DNA of 64,000 bases from Baylisascaris procyonis. Taxonomy: Eukaryota > Nematoda > Chromadorea > Rhabditida > Ascarididae. The stretch is taken from NCBI GenBank assembly GCA_037389465.1, contig JAZARR010000212.1, positions 5,169,001 to 5,233,000 on the forward strand, given 5' to 3'. The notes under the pieces were generated by a model, which did not search any database, was not told where the DNA came from, and saw only the letters and a program-made list of their open reading frames with translations. The translations under genes were made by a program, and so were the position numbers. This document shows, piece by piece, positions 48,757 through 61,922 of the stretch; the stretch's first letter is position 1, and the number at the start of each line of letters is the position of its first letter.

Positions 48757-51700
48757 GTTGTCATACTTGCCTAATTCCAGCCTCACACCTTTTCTCTTAC
48801 CTCCAACTGCTTCCTCTAATTCTGCTGATTTGTGTCGATTTAGGAAAATTGTAAATTCTTTAGGACTATTCTTCCTCTTAACAAACAGCCATTTCGAACA
48901 CATAAGTCTAATCCAGGTGACGGAAAAAATATTTGTTATCTACACTTTTATTTGAGTGCGCGGTCTTTTTGAGGAAAATGATTTGCAAAGTTGTTCCTAC
49001 TTGCTCTCTCCTCTCCCTCCTTTCGTCCTCACTAAAGACGATTGTACATTTCAAACCCTGATTTGGCAAACTTTTATAAAGGTGTGAGCGCCATAAGCTG
49101 GATGGTTTCCGAACATCAGAAGATAGTAGTATGTTGCTTACCCTTGAGGTGTGTTTCTGATCGATTTCTGAGCTGCAGCTGTAGTTGCGAAATGAACGCT
49201 CAATGTAATAGAGAAGCAAACTTGTTTATAAAATTAATCATTGTGAAATCTTGTGTAGCATCTACGCCTTTATAACATTTACACTATCTTATTTTGTTGC
49301 AATGACATTTGAATAAACTTACCACCTAAGTTATATAATAATTTAAGGAAACTGAGGTGCATTCTTCGAGTTGAACTATTGAGATGAGTAGGTTTATTAC
49401 AGTGGTGGAGGACTAAACATATTACAGTTACGTTATAATCTTGAGTAAATTCTTCAGTAGTCATTCGATAAATCCTTTTTTATATCAAAACATTTGAAAA
49501 ACCATTTGTTTTCACGTTTTTGAATCACGAAATAACGCAACGTGGTTTTATTGTGAACAAGAATTTCTATAAGTTTCTTTGAATGTCTAATTCACTCTGT
49601 GCATATCGTTATTTATATGATACCTTACCAAGTTAATGGAAAAGCGGATGCACCTCAAACCCTATTCCCAAATAAAACATTACAAAAAAAAGCAAATCTG
49701 TTTTAGTGCATTTAGAAGTTTTTGCTTAGTATTGTGAAGAATTAATAGTTCCTATGAAAATGAACGAAAGTTATGAAAGCTTCGTCTTTCTGCTTTATAT
49801 CTTACAAACACGTATGAGATTTTGTTGATAGATTTCTCTACTGTATATACATAAGAAAATATTTGTTGAGAATGTATCGTTTATTGATAGTTGTGTTTAG
49901 TGGCAATGCTGCTAGTAAGCTTTCTCATATATGCATAAATTGAAACGGAAGAACGCCGCATAAGAGTGATTGACAACATTTTCCTCAATGCATAATTTTT
50001 TACTCTTTGATTGTTGTTTTGTTCTCATTGAACTCATTTTGCTGCGCATTCGTTATTTACTCGTTATGAGTTCTTTTATTTTCATTAACGAATAATCGTT
50101 ATGGTTGTATTGTTGTGGTAATCGTCCTCTTGAAGTTGATTGAGGTGCATTCCTTCCCGAACTCAGCAGAATATTTAATTTCACGGAAACAGCATTTTAG
50201 TTATTGCGAATGTTTGACGTTGTCAGCTATGCCATATAGTATTTGCGGAAGGATTATAATGGATCAGAGAGCAGATGACGAGTCGAAGGACGGGTTGAAA
50301 AGAGAACCAAAATTACTGAAAGTACATATGAGCTATGCACCTAGTGGAATGTTGAGTTGAGCGGATTTTTTTCGAAAGGTCACATAGTGTAAGGATATTA
50401 TTTTAAAGCATTCTGAAACACTCAGAACAGCTAATCCAGTTCGTTTATCTCGATGCCTCATAAGAGAGAAATTTAGACGGCGAGCATAGTCATCAGTTTA
50501 CTGAATACAGTCGATCATAAAACGATGAGCACAACAATACCATATTCGTGCCTACTTTCATTTGGAAGTGCTTTGAAGGTTATAAATAATTCAGCAATCA
50601 AAGTAATAGGCATTTGACGCCCTTTTATATTTGCCTTATTTTGTGAATTATGTGAACGTTTATGCATAAATTAGTTTCCCTCGTATGTTCACTCTGATAG
50701 ATTAATTTTTATTGCATGAGTGAGAGTAAATTTCGCACATATTGAATGATTGTTGCCATTTATTATAAACAATCATTCATATTTGATCATTTATACTTGA
50801 TGAGGGAAACGACGCAGAGAAAATTGTCTCTTTGATTAAATTTTATTCACATGGGAGTAAATTTGCAAAGCAAACTCTTGTTTATATGACTGAGTATGAT
50901 CAAAGCCATTAAATTGCGATGTAAAGAGTGGTATTATATCTGATAGTGAAATCCAAAATACCCACGATTCGACTCATTTATATAGCGATTGATTTTGAGA
51001 TTCTTGAATTATTTTCTTGAAAATGTTATGAGTTTTATAAGAGCATTTATAATACAAAATTAGAAGAGTAATGAGAATAATATCTATTGAAATGACGATC
51101 AGAATTGTGCATCTTATTATATGGCTCTTATACGCGGAAGCAATAGAAAATATGATCGAACACATAAAATACTCGTAGAAACTTTATAGAATTGGATATG
51201 CAAACGAATTCGCACATAACTGAATCCCGAACCAATTTCCACCTCTGCACTATAAGCTCTTGTAGAGTGCTATTGCAACGAATTTTCTCGTAACTTTTCA
51301 ACTCTTTCGGCAATAAACTGCACACTTCTCCAAAAAGAACCCTACAGATAGTTCATTCAGAAAATATGAAAATATTTTCGTTTGCACAAATAATACCCAC
51401 CATTATATGCAAGAAGAGATTGTTGCTCGTAGATAATCGAACCACAATGCTCAAATAGCACCAATGAAATGGGTGAAAAATTTTATAAAAACAATGTTAA
51501 ACGCTAAACGAATAAATCTGAGGGGAATTTGTGCTCATTTACAAGTACGTAAGCAATAATGAGTGCAACGTAGAGGTGGCACTGCAATTAGTAACAACTT
51601 TTCTCAATGAAATAAGTGCGAAGAATCGCTACTAAGAAAGCGGTCTATAAACTAAATCCATGAGAAGGATTTTTCTCTGAAATTCAAGCAACGGTCTTAG

Positions 51701-52146
51701 CTAACTGAAAAACCTACCCTGGATATGTAATGGGAAAGACGAATATTCTGATGGTTTAAATGAACCATCAGAACTAAACGCAGGAAATGATGAAGCGGAC
51801 GGAATTCCTCGTATACACGGATAGGGTTTAAATTTGCCGTGATTGATAATATAATATGCAAATTGATGGCATTTCACGGCTTATTCGTCTTCGGTCTCTT
51901 AAAACACCGAAAAAGTAATGCGCTCCATAATTCATTGGTTTTGCAGTTCGTAGCGATCACGTCGGCCAACGACAAATACTTCCCGTTGATGCAACAATGA
52001 AGATGCCTTTCGTCGTTTATGACCGTCCTTCTTGTGCATATACATGCAACGTTCGCTTTGAAGGATTTTACGTTGTAATTGACGCTAAAAACGTTCGGAA
52101 ATGGGGCGCAGGAAGTGGAAGACAGTTGCACAGTTAACCGACACTT
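48757..52146. other. 3.4-kb interval between convergent genes; no supported gene
   Basis: AATAAA at 49312-49317 could serve the upstream membrane-protein gene. The rest is AT-rich, with no exon supported on either strand, and should include the acetylcholinesterase 3' UTR on the minus strand. Confidence 0.5.
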
Positions 52147-55100
52147 CTATGAGCATAGTAGAGCTTTTGAGAAAATTATTAAAAACGACAACAACAGTGA
52201 AGAGCGCACTTCGACAGCACTCGATGCATGAGGGTCCAGTTTCGTCCTGCACTCTGAAAAAGAATCTTTCATAGCCGTTTCTATAAATCAAACGTCACAA
52301 GTGAATTTCAACTGAGAAACGTACATATCTATGAATTAATATAGAAACGTACATATCTATAAACTAGCAACACAGGTAGGTCATTAGCATCTAATAAGCA
52401 GTCACGTGCTCATCAAAATCGAAGATCTTGTTCCATATGTTAGCGCAAAAGACTCAGTGTTGCTCAATCATTTGAACTCGTTCAACATCTATCATTAAAT
52501 TTAGACAAAACGACCAAAAACTGTGCAATTTTAAGAAGCCTTACGTGATAAATTTGAGACACAACTGCTGAGTTTCAGAGGTTGCAGTGGATAAATGAGG
52601 AAATTTCAACTATTTTATTCGATGTTTTACGTTCGAAAAGTAGTGGACAGCGAACAATACGAATTCCTCCTGATGACCTCACAAAGGCGCAAATTCGAAT
52701 GCAATGAACAAACCTCAATTTTTAGCTTCAGCTACTATTAAAATCTGAATTTCATACAAGTCAGAACATTTCGACCGAATGCGAGTTTAATTGATTGCGA
52801 AGTACTATATATTTCGTTTGAGTTTCAATACTTGCCTGTTACAACAACATTCTGGTGTCTCGCACAATACGAAAAGTAGAAAAGACCGACTATTATGCCG
52901 AAGTTCTCTATTTTTCAGAAATACGATCGCAGAACGCTTTCGTAGCTAAGACTAGAACTTATGTAAATTTTTACCTGCAGAATTTCCACGTTTATTTACA
53001 CCGCAAAGTTTTCATAAGAATTCAAAAAAAAAAAAAATCTGAATTATAATAGTTACCGCAAGCAGTAAAAGGTTTGATGAACAGTTTAAAAGAAAGTCAT
53101 CACTACGTAAACAAATTTTAGGTTAGTCCAGCAACATCTTTTTAAAAAATGCTCCAAATATTTCAAGTTGTGCCTGTCAAATATGTGGTAGATATAGAAT
53201 ATCGATGTACACGAAGCGCAAACTGAAATCTTTCGATTCAGGGCGCATATATGAGAGGAAAAAGCATGTTGTGCTGAAGTTCTATGAAGCATAGCGGTGA
53301 TAGAAGTGATGTACTGATTCAAAATTTCAGAGAGTACATTTAGAGAGAAAAAAAGATTTATGGTGAGAAAAGCAGATAAAGCTCGCTTACCACTACCTTG
53401 ACCGATGATTGACCGTGCCTCGGCCAGCAAACGACAATACTTGCCGTGCACATCGATATTGAGTCGGTGATTGACGTCCGCCATCTCATCATCCACAACG
53501 AACGATTTTCTTGTCACTTTATTATATTTCGGCCAAGTTGCCACAGGCACTCTACAAAATTAATGCGAACAAAGCGTCAGCTTGTGCTTTATTGCTGTAC
53601 ATTCGCAATCAGGTGATTCTACAAAATCAGCGAATGGCTTCTCCTTATATGTTTACATGTCAAGCGCCTAAACCGGAAATCACCGACAGTGGATATGACT
53701 ACTACATATCTGATCCCCATATGAACAAACCACTCATATAGATAAGTTATAAATCACACTTCGGTTCAATTTTAGTCCGGATTTTACAGCTTTGAAGCGA
53801 AAAATAACGATGGATACTGGATGAAAATTCCACATTTTATAGCCCATTTTCAAGTTGATGCAGCGAATTTGCACATCAAGTCAAATCTGGTCGTAATGCA
53901 TCAGATGGATAGGGAGGTGAAGGGATGGTGGGGAGTATTGTAGGATGTGGTTGGACTTATTTGTTGTTGATCATAAGGAATACTGAGGGAATGAGGGAAA
54001 TTTTTCATTAATTCTGGAAAAGATATGCAACATTTTACTATGACAGATAAAATAAGACCGCTTTGCCGCATTCCCTTTAAAAAGATAAATTCGAAAATTA
54101 TTCATCACATATTTGCAGCAATTTTTCTGATCCGGGTTATCGAAGCCTTCCTTTCCTGCGGAACGTTGTAGTCTCCTAACCATGCCCCTCCCCTTCCAAT
54201 CCTTATTTCCTCTTCATTTATTGATATGGAACTCTATCATAGGGTTCTTGAAATAGAAGTACACTAGTTCTTTAATTGAACAAGTTGTAACTCAACAACT
54301 GTAGTCGAAGAAAAAGGCAAGCAACAAAAAAAAAGAAACAATGAGACAAACCCGGTAACGGCGAACTCGGTCCAAAATTTCATGACCATCTCGGAAAACC
54401 TTTGCTCGGAAGTAAGTTGCCCGGCTGCGTAGAGATGCGATTGCCTCAATGGTTGCCCGAATACATATTCTATTTCATAGCCATGCATTACGCCCATCCA
54501 TTTTGGCCACGGATTTGCTGATGACCTGAAATAAGTTTAATTAAGGTATTTTAAAATGTACAACGTTGTAACGATTCTAAGAAAGGGGCAATAAATCAAC
54601 AAATTTGGAGCAAGAAATCTTTCGATAGACTCTGCTACTATTGAATTCGACAGCATTCATTGTTCTCTCCGTGTGATTTCAGTGAGTAATAAAACGAATG
54701 AGCGGATGTGAAAAAGTTGAAATTTCCTTTCTCTTTAATCAGTGTTGACAAAATTGATGAGCTCCAATGAGCTCCATATTTGTCAAAAAAGAGGAAATGC
54801 CCTTAAAAGAGGACAGATATTTATTCGACTTCGAGAACCTATTATGTAAACTTCTGCAAGGTTTATCGTACTACCTTTTTGTAAAGTAATACATATACAC
54901 GGATCCATAAATGTTGTCGGCAAGAATATCGGAGAATTCGACAAGACTGCATGTAAAAAAGAAGTCCCCGACAAATCGCGCAACTCCATCTCGAAGCCTT
55001 TCATGCAGATCATTGCTTTCCGAAACCTGAAATGCCAAATATGACTTTTTTCTTGTAATTAGCGTACGACTTATTGAGAGATCTCGCATAGGCATTATAG

Positions 55101-58100
55101 AAAACATTTTTACCATATTTGTGGAAGACGTTTACGAAACACTCCACAAAAGATCTCTGTATAGCTCATTTTGTTCACTTATTCAAATAAAAGGCTATAT
55201 CAGCGAACTGCGCATCTGATACGTTTGTTCGTTGCCTGAGAGAGTTAGGAATTTTAGCACAGAGACGGCATAATAATGATACATTTAGATACAATAGGTT
55301 GAACACAAAGATGCAAAATAAAGAGGAAGTGAAACCTGTTCATATGCGTGTAGAAGTGCGTGCCTCACAAGCTGCGAGTCACCGAAATAGGGAATGAACG
55401 AATCAAGTGATCGAGTGTATTGACCCCTGAAGCGATAAATATATAAGATGGAGGGATGGGCCGAAATGAATACAAGTGAACCACATTCTCAAATTTGGGT
55501 CGTTTGGCCACAATTTGAAGTCGAAACCACTATGTAGCATCCAAGTATGGTGGATTTATTGGAGAGTTGAGTGCCTTGAGCGGAAACCGAAGCGATCCTA
55601 GGTGAAAAGTTTTTGTCCAATTTGGTGGCTGTCTTTTAGTAGTAGTCGTTTTTTTTTTTAGCAGCGAACTTCAAGATCACTTAGAACTGGCAATATAGTT
55701 CTAGGAAACGGAGGTGAGCCTTTCGCTGCAACATAGGCAGCATTAACTACTCACGATCGCAGAAGTAGCCGCCAGCATTCTTTGTGGGGATATCACTTAT
55801 CGTCACAAAATGCTTTAAACATTCAAGGTCGTCTCAAATTGATGAAACAGTTCTGTGCGAGAATGTTGAAATTAACTTCTACGATAACGTCTACTGTTGA
55901 TGTCAGCCCGAACTCCGCATATGGGCATGAAACAAATCTGCTGAAAACGTGAAGAGTATTCTGTGAGAAATTCGGTGCTCTAAAACATCAAAAATGCAAT
56001 TAAATGGTTATTGCTATAATTGAGAACAAAGCTGACCGGTTGATAAGAGCTCGATTCATCGGATCGTCAGCAGATATTGTATGATTGAATTGAAAACCCA
56101 TTTTGGGGCTTAAAAGATAATAGGGTAGCCAATAAGTGCCTTCATCCTTCATTGATCCAATCAAAATGCTCACATCTTTTTTGAAATCGCGTTTCCGCAA
56201 TTTGGTGAACACATTACCCTGCAAACAATGTTTTACAGGCTGAATGTTCCTTTAGCAGAGCTCGCTGTTGCAGGATATTGCCGATATGCGGATTAGCAAG
56301 GTGCTGTAATCCAAATTTTGTGTTTTAATGTGCCTAATCTATCTAATCTAGTGGATATACAATATAAATTACCTGCATGCCGTATTGTGATGTTAAAAGT
56401 AATGACACTCAACATGAATGCAACAACTATTACACATATGGGCGCTTCAAAAGATATGATAAAAATGTTCCGCTGTGCCAAACAAAGAATTTTGTATGGA
56501 AAGTGTAGAATTTTGTAAGGGAAAGGAACGACTAAAGTAAGCAGAGATATGCTGCAGCAATATGAAAACCATATATTTGCAAACAAAGAGATCAAATTGT
56601 AGCCATTGATGGGCACAGTGCAAAAATACGCGTACCTGGGCGTTTCGTACTACACGGCACTATGGCACACACCTGGGGTTTTGAAGCGCGTACAATGCGG
56701 TATGACACGAAGGCCAATTTTGCGAGATACCGCAGGTGGAGGGGGTGCTCTCCAAAAGCTTGCAGGGTACAGGACATGTCGAATCTGAGGTTCAGTTTCA
56801 AACATGCCTAGCACATTGTCCTATTCCAGATTTCCACATCACCTGACGAATGTTGCAATGGATATTTATTTATAAGAAATGATGTATCTACAGAGATTTG
56901 AACTTCGACCCTTGCAGTTCGCCGTCAATGAGGCAACGCCAATTTCATTATGCTCATGCGATTCTACGTGCGAAGAGGTAATGGTTTAGGATTGCTTCTT
57001 CAATTTGTCGTTCACCTTATTTATAGGCATGGGTACTCGCTTCCGTAGTTTTGTATAAATGAAATGCGTTAATTGTCAATAACGACGTTTAACCCTCAAG
57101 CTACAGTCCTTCGAATATTTTTTGCCTCTATCATTCTATCAGACCAATAGCGCTTCTTTTCTAGAAAAGATGGAATAGTTTCGGACCTCATTCGCAGTGC
57201 GCAAATACTACCTGTTAATGTTTCAGAAAAAAATATCTACCCCAATGGAACACCTAGGGCAATATCGGAGTGAAAAAACAGTATGACCCTATTATGCATA
57301 TAAGAGCTCCACCATTTACTTTTGCACTTCTTGCAAGAGGGGGGATAAAACAAACTAGTAAATGTAGGTGAAACCTGGAAAAAATTATCGTCTTCCTCCA
57401 CCGGCACAAAAGGGAAAGTCATGGGCAAAATTTGATCGATTCCGACAGCATCGGCAGCACGCTGAAACACATCACAACTTTGAACTGTTCTTGAATGCAG
57501 AAATGACACAAAGACCTTATCTCCTTACCTTTTCCGTGATCGAATATTTGCCACTAAGGTAACCTGTGCTAATTTCATATTCGTGGAACTGCTTACTAGA
57601 TTGACCTATACAATCAATAAATTACTAGTTTTTTGTCAGTATGCAGTTTTTTGCTCTCAACTAAAAACCCTGAGCATTGCCCGGTAAAAAAGGCTATAAC
57701 TGTACTTCATGAGGACTGATTGCTAGAAGGCTTGCTGGTGGCAACTGGCTGCATTCTATTCGCCTACGAGAAAGGGTGAGAAAAAGATGCATTAGTTATG
57801 TTTTCCACTTAGCGCATTTTTCACACTGTTTCTTGATAGCGATAAACCTTGAGAAACGTGTTATCTGCATAGCCATGGAATATTCTATTTAAACACTTCA
57901 ATATTTTGAGAGTCCTTCAAAAGCACATTTCATGAATATTTTACAATGTTGAACAGATCGAACGACGAATGAGAAAAGGAACCTGAACTTTGGAGGCAGG
58001 CGCCTGTCGAACACAGTGCGCAATGAGGTTTATGTCAGGATGTTGGTCGTGCTCGCTCGTGCAATTCAATTTTCTAGCTAGAAACATCGACGTCTCAAAC

Positions 58101-61100
58101 ATTATTTCCTTCTCTTTGGTTGCCCATGAGTTTATTATTGTTCCACTCTGCAAAAGAAATTCTTTCAAAGAGGTACTTAATTTCTTGGAAGATTACATGT
58201 ATTCTTTGATTCCGTGTAATCATACGAGACGCTTCAAAATCAATAAAAATAGCGTTAAATGAATTAGAAAACGCTATGAAATTAAAAAAAAAAAAGAAAC
58301 ATGGCAGAAACTCGCATCAGTGAATCTCTAAAAATAAAAGAAGCCCTAAAAGCGATGAAAGGTAATTAATGCACTATGTAGAAAAGCAGCGAATATTTTC
58401 ATCTTCCAAATGAATCTTACCTAGGCGAAGAGTAGAGGTGACAAGTGCGCAGGAGGAATCTTCCTTGAGTCATGGGAAGGAGAAACTATTTCACATCCTC
58501 CTTGAAAATTATCCTCCACTCTTCCATAAAAATAAGCAGCCCCTATTCACTTATTTGTGGCCAAAAAACACTGATTTCACTTTCATCATGTTTGATTTAA
58601 ATGAGGTAAGCAATGAAACATGTAAGCAAAATTGACATCCATTGATTGATTCATTTGCACCCGGGCTTTCTGAAGCGCGATTTTTATGCTGATCTTTTCT
58701 TTCAAGAATTCTGATTTTGTCAGAAAGTATACAAAAAGAAGGATCTTTAAAGCAGTAATAAATCTATTTAAAAACAAGAAAAAAAAATAAGTTCGACATG
58801 CTGAGTAGGCTTCGCTTTCTCATTTCCTTACCTGTTCGCTATGTGTACGTCAATGCCAGTGCAAATTGCTATCAATCACAATGAAAGGCTATTCTGAATG
58901 ATGGATCACGACATTATCTCCTCAGCAAAACATACGTGCGGAAATTTTTGAGCTCAGATTTCCTCACAAATGCATTCTCTGAAAATTTGCTCGACTCCAG
59001 TATAAAGGTGTCGGTTATTGGATTTCTATCGCAGTAACTAACGATTGAACGTATACATGGATACCATTTCCCTCGTATTTTGATAAAAGGAGTAACGAGC
59101 CACAAATTCAATGGTGGCGTTGGAGGTGAACCATAATTGGACAAAAAATTCATTGAGAAATAAGAAAATCTCGAAATGTTAGAAAACTTTCGAAAAGTTG
59201 AAATTTTCAACGCTTTGAATCGCTCTCGCAATCAAATTCACTCTTTATAAAAATGTATCATTTTCAGCCCAAAACGGTGCGTGACAAACCTTCAGCTCAG
59301 TAGCAGGAACTTTCTAAAAGCTTGTAGGCAGCCGGAATTCGTATACTTGACAATGTGAGTGACTTGATTGAATGTTGAAATTTTTCCCTTAAGAGGTTAA
59401 AAATCAAGTTTACAGTAATTGGAAATGGAATGTCAAATGGGAAGTGGAAAGCGAATGATCAGCATAAACATGTGACATGTCTTGCATAGAAAATTTGCAC
59501 TATCTGAAATGGGAAATATGCATGTAGAAAAGAAAATATAAAGCTGAAAATCAGTCCAGAGTAGAACCCACCATTACAATTGCCCTCTGGTAGTACGAGA
59601 AGCTTCCCGGTGCAAACAAATGTGCTGTAACAGATGCTGCTCCAGCGCTCTCGCCGAATAATGTTACCTGCAACGTAATTTCCGCTCAACAAGACTTAGG
59701 AGGTCATGAACAATGGAATTTGGTAGAATGGCTTTTGCCGTATTAGGCTCCCGGTAATAACTGCGAAATATAGTAAGCTGCCTCACGTCTCAATTAATCT
59801 TATAAGTTTTCATCAATCAACTTGTTTAACACCACAGATCGCATACCTGAAAGTTTTAAAATGCAGAACAAACGAGTGGAAATAGATAGCTTCGGGCAGT
59901 TAGAGTTTCTCTGTGATTGTGATGTTTTATTCCAACTCAGTATGAAAACGAAACTTAGGATATAACCTATGAATTAGTCAAATTTCAGTGTACTCCGTGG
60001 ATCATTGATTTTGAAATTAACGATCACACAAAACCGCTACTGCATTATTATTAGCAAAGATCGCATTTATGATCAGTCATCATTGTGGGTCACTTGAAGA
60101 GACGTGGTGTTATGCAATTATAAAGTGAAAGTGCGTTTCTGGCTCTCTATAGAAAGCATTTTAGAAATTCCCTCCTGCTTATGTCCCACATGGGGAAATT
60201 TTAGTCGAAAATATAATATTTTTAGGAACTTATGAATGTCGTTCTATAGTGGCTCCACCTTATCCTCAAAATTTTCCTAATACGTGCTTAGAATTCGCTA
60301 GAAACGCAATCCACAAACAATCAACGGCAACGAAAATGCTGCAATTTGCGGTTGTAAGCAAGAAATAATGATTAGTCTTGAACAATAGTAGGAGGTTTAC
60401 AGCATTTTCATAAAAGTTCGACCCCAAAATAAACACTGAAACAGAGAGATGCTAATGGCCACAATCTCAAGAATTATGTTGGTACTGTGTCAGCAGCAAT
60501 AATTCAGGATAATGAATGATGGTCAATCGGTTATGCACAGAAGCACTTACACCGTGCCAGTTTCGAATGCTCTCAGGTAGCCATTCAAAAAGTGATTAAA
60601 TTGCGTTTTAAATTATGAGCCGTCTTATTACGCTTTCCTGCTCTTGTAATGCCAGTGGGTATGATTTATGCATGTTGTTCTATTTTTTTTTTATGTTGCC
60701 GCAATTTACTTCGCCATATTTTCCAGACTGCCTTGCTTTTTCCTCCGTTCACTAAGCTGACTTGCTTCTTTCGCTCTCCTTTCCTCCCACCCTCTACTCT
60801 CCTCCCCTCTCCCCCGATCCTAGGACAGTTCTTTCAGCATGTACTTCATCATAACTGTGTAAATTAAGATAATGGTAAAAACGTCATTTTGCTGATTGCT
60901 ATAACTAAATGTATGGATAACTGCTTTTCAGTCACGTATAAACATGCTCATAGATAAGTTCATATAACCTCAGTTAAATAGTGCAAAATGATTATGGCTG
61001 AAAGCAACTGAAGCAAAAAACAATGAAAGAAGCATGCGGTATTTCTTTATCACTGTTGTTCATCGTCTACGACTTCCCGACATCATCATTTTTGCGCTTA

Positions 61101-61922
61101 AAACATAGGAACATGTTCTTTTTTTAGAGCTGCTGAACAATGAACACACCTGTTGAGGGTTACCTCCGAATGCATCAATATTCTCATGAATCCATCGAAG
61201 CGCAAGCTGTTGGTCCATCAAACCCATATTTCCCGGAATTGATGATTTGGGACCGAAATAAAGATAGCCAAATGGACCTAACCTAAAATGGAAGTATTAG
61301 AGGAAAACAACTTTCAGGAAGCTAACTGACCGATACGACTATCGCAAAAACTGGTGCATCGTGTCTCAAATTTTCACTGCTTGAAATTCGGTATATTATT
61401 TTGCAAATTAGTGCTATTCTCATAATAAAATACATAACATCTATGCTTCCTATCCCGGATTATCAAGGCTTGCCGGAACTTACCTTTAAAATTACATTCG
61501 CGTTTAGGAATTTTAGAATGTGCTTACGAGACTAAATTGAACACCTTCCGGAAGAGCTGGCCAGGAAATACATTAGAATAGAAACTTTGCCATCAAGAAG
61601 ATAAGCAACGAGCTGTGGTGAAACCCATAACTTTTTGACATGCACAATGTTATTACAAAAAAATGGGCGCCGTTCGAGGTATGCTACACAAATGAACACT
61701 CAAAGAATATGCAAAAGTAGCGATCGTAACAAAGAAACCTGCATACCTGTAGTTAATATTAACGACAATAACTTTCTGCCTTGAGGCCAGAACTCGACCA
61801 TCATAGAGGTCTAATGAGGGACTTCCAGAGAAAAAACCACCTCCATATATCCACACCATCACTCTACCGTCGTGCTCGGAAGGCACCCAAATATTCAATG
61901 CAAGACAATCCTCATCAAAGGC
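52147..61922 (-). CDS. ace: Acetylcholinesterase with GPI-type C-terminus, 5' partial
   Basis: Hydrolyses acetylcholine at synapses and neuromuscular junctions. Eleven phase-consistent exons on the minus strand: 61922-61747, 61282-61150, 59667-59572, 58147-57983, 57461-57375, 56218-56037, 55426-55336, 55026-54875, 54525-54352, 53551-53391, 52253-52147; 1524 bp, 507 residues plus stop. Visible: [12 protein letters not shown], oxyanion-hole GGGFFSG, catalytic Ser in FGESAGAAS (codon 59649-59647), Trp in SWATKEK, acyl-pocket segment MTFPFVPV, catalytic Glu in SMKDEGTYW (56143-56141) and catalytic His in [14 protein letters not shown] (54485-54483). The last exon gives a short tail with one Cys ([11 protein letters not shown]), then a hydrophobic end ([15 protein letters not shown]), as in GPI-anchored invertebrate enzymes rather than the Trp-rich tailed form. 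The N-terminal exons, with the choline-site WNPN region, are right of the window or in unrecognised sequence. Nematodes have several ace genes; the tail suggests an ACE-2/3/4-type rather than ACE-1. Confidence 0.95.
52315..52360. repeat. 18-bp direct duplication AGAAACGTACATATCTAT
   Basis: Exact copies lie at 52315-52332 and 52343-52360, in the intron immediately 5' (transcript sense) of the last acetylcholinesterase exon. The copies are identical, so the duplication is recent or conserved. Confidence 0.85.
56600..56850. repeat. Candidate interspersed repeat inside an acetylcholinesterase intron
   Basis: This stretch, in the intron between exons 57461-57375 and 56218-56037, looks distinctly less AT-rich than its surroundings. 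It contains phrases such as GGTTTTGAAGCGCGTACAAT and a GGTGGAGGGGGTG run. It holds overlapping open frames on both strands, with no family and no phase-compatible splice sites. Compositional contrast within an intron suggests a transposed repeat. Confidence 0.35.

Noticed and set aside
56592..56801. Frame within the esterase locus as an additional acetylcholinesterase exon
   Set aside because: The flanking exons 57461-57375 and 56218-56037 already join in phase 0 and complete the conserved segment, so an extra exon would interrupt the fold.
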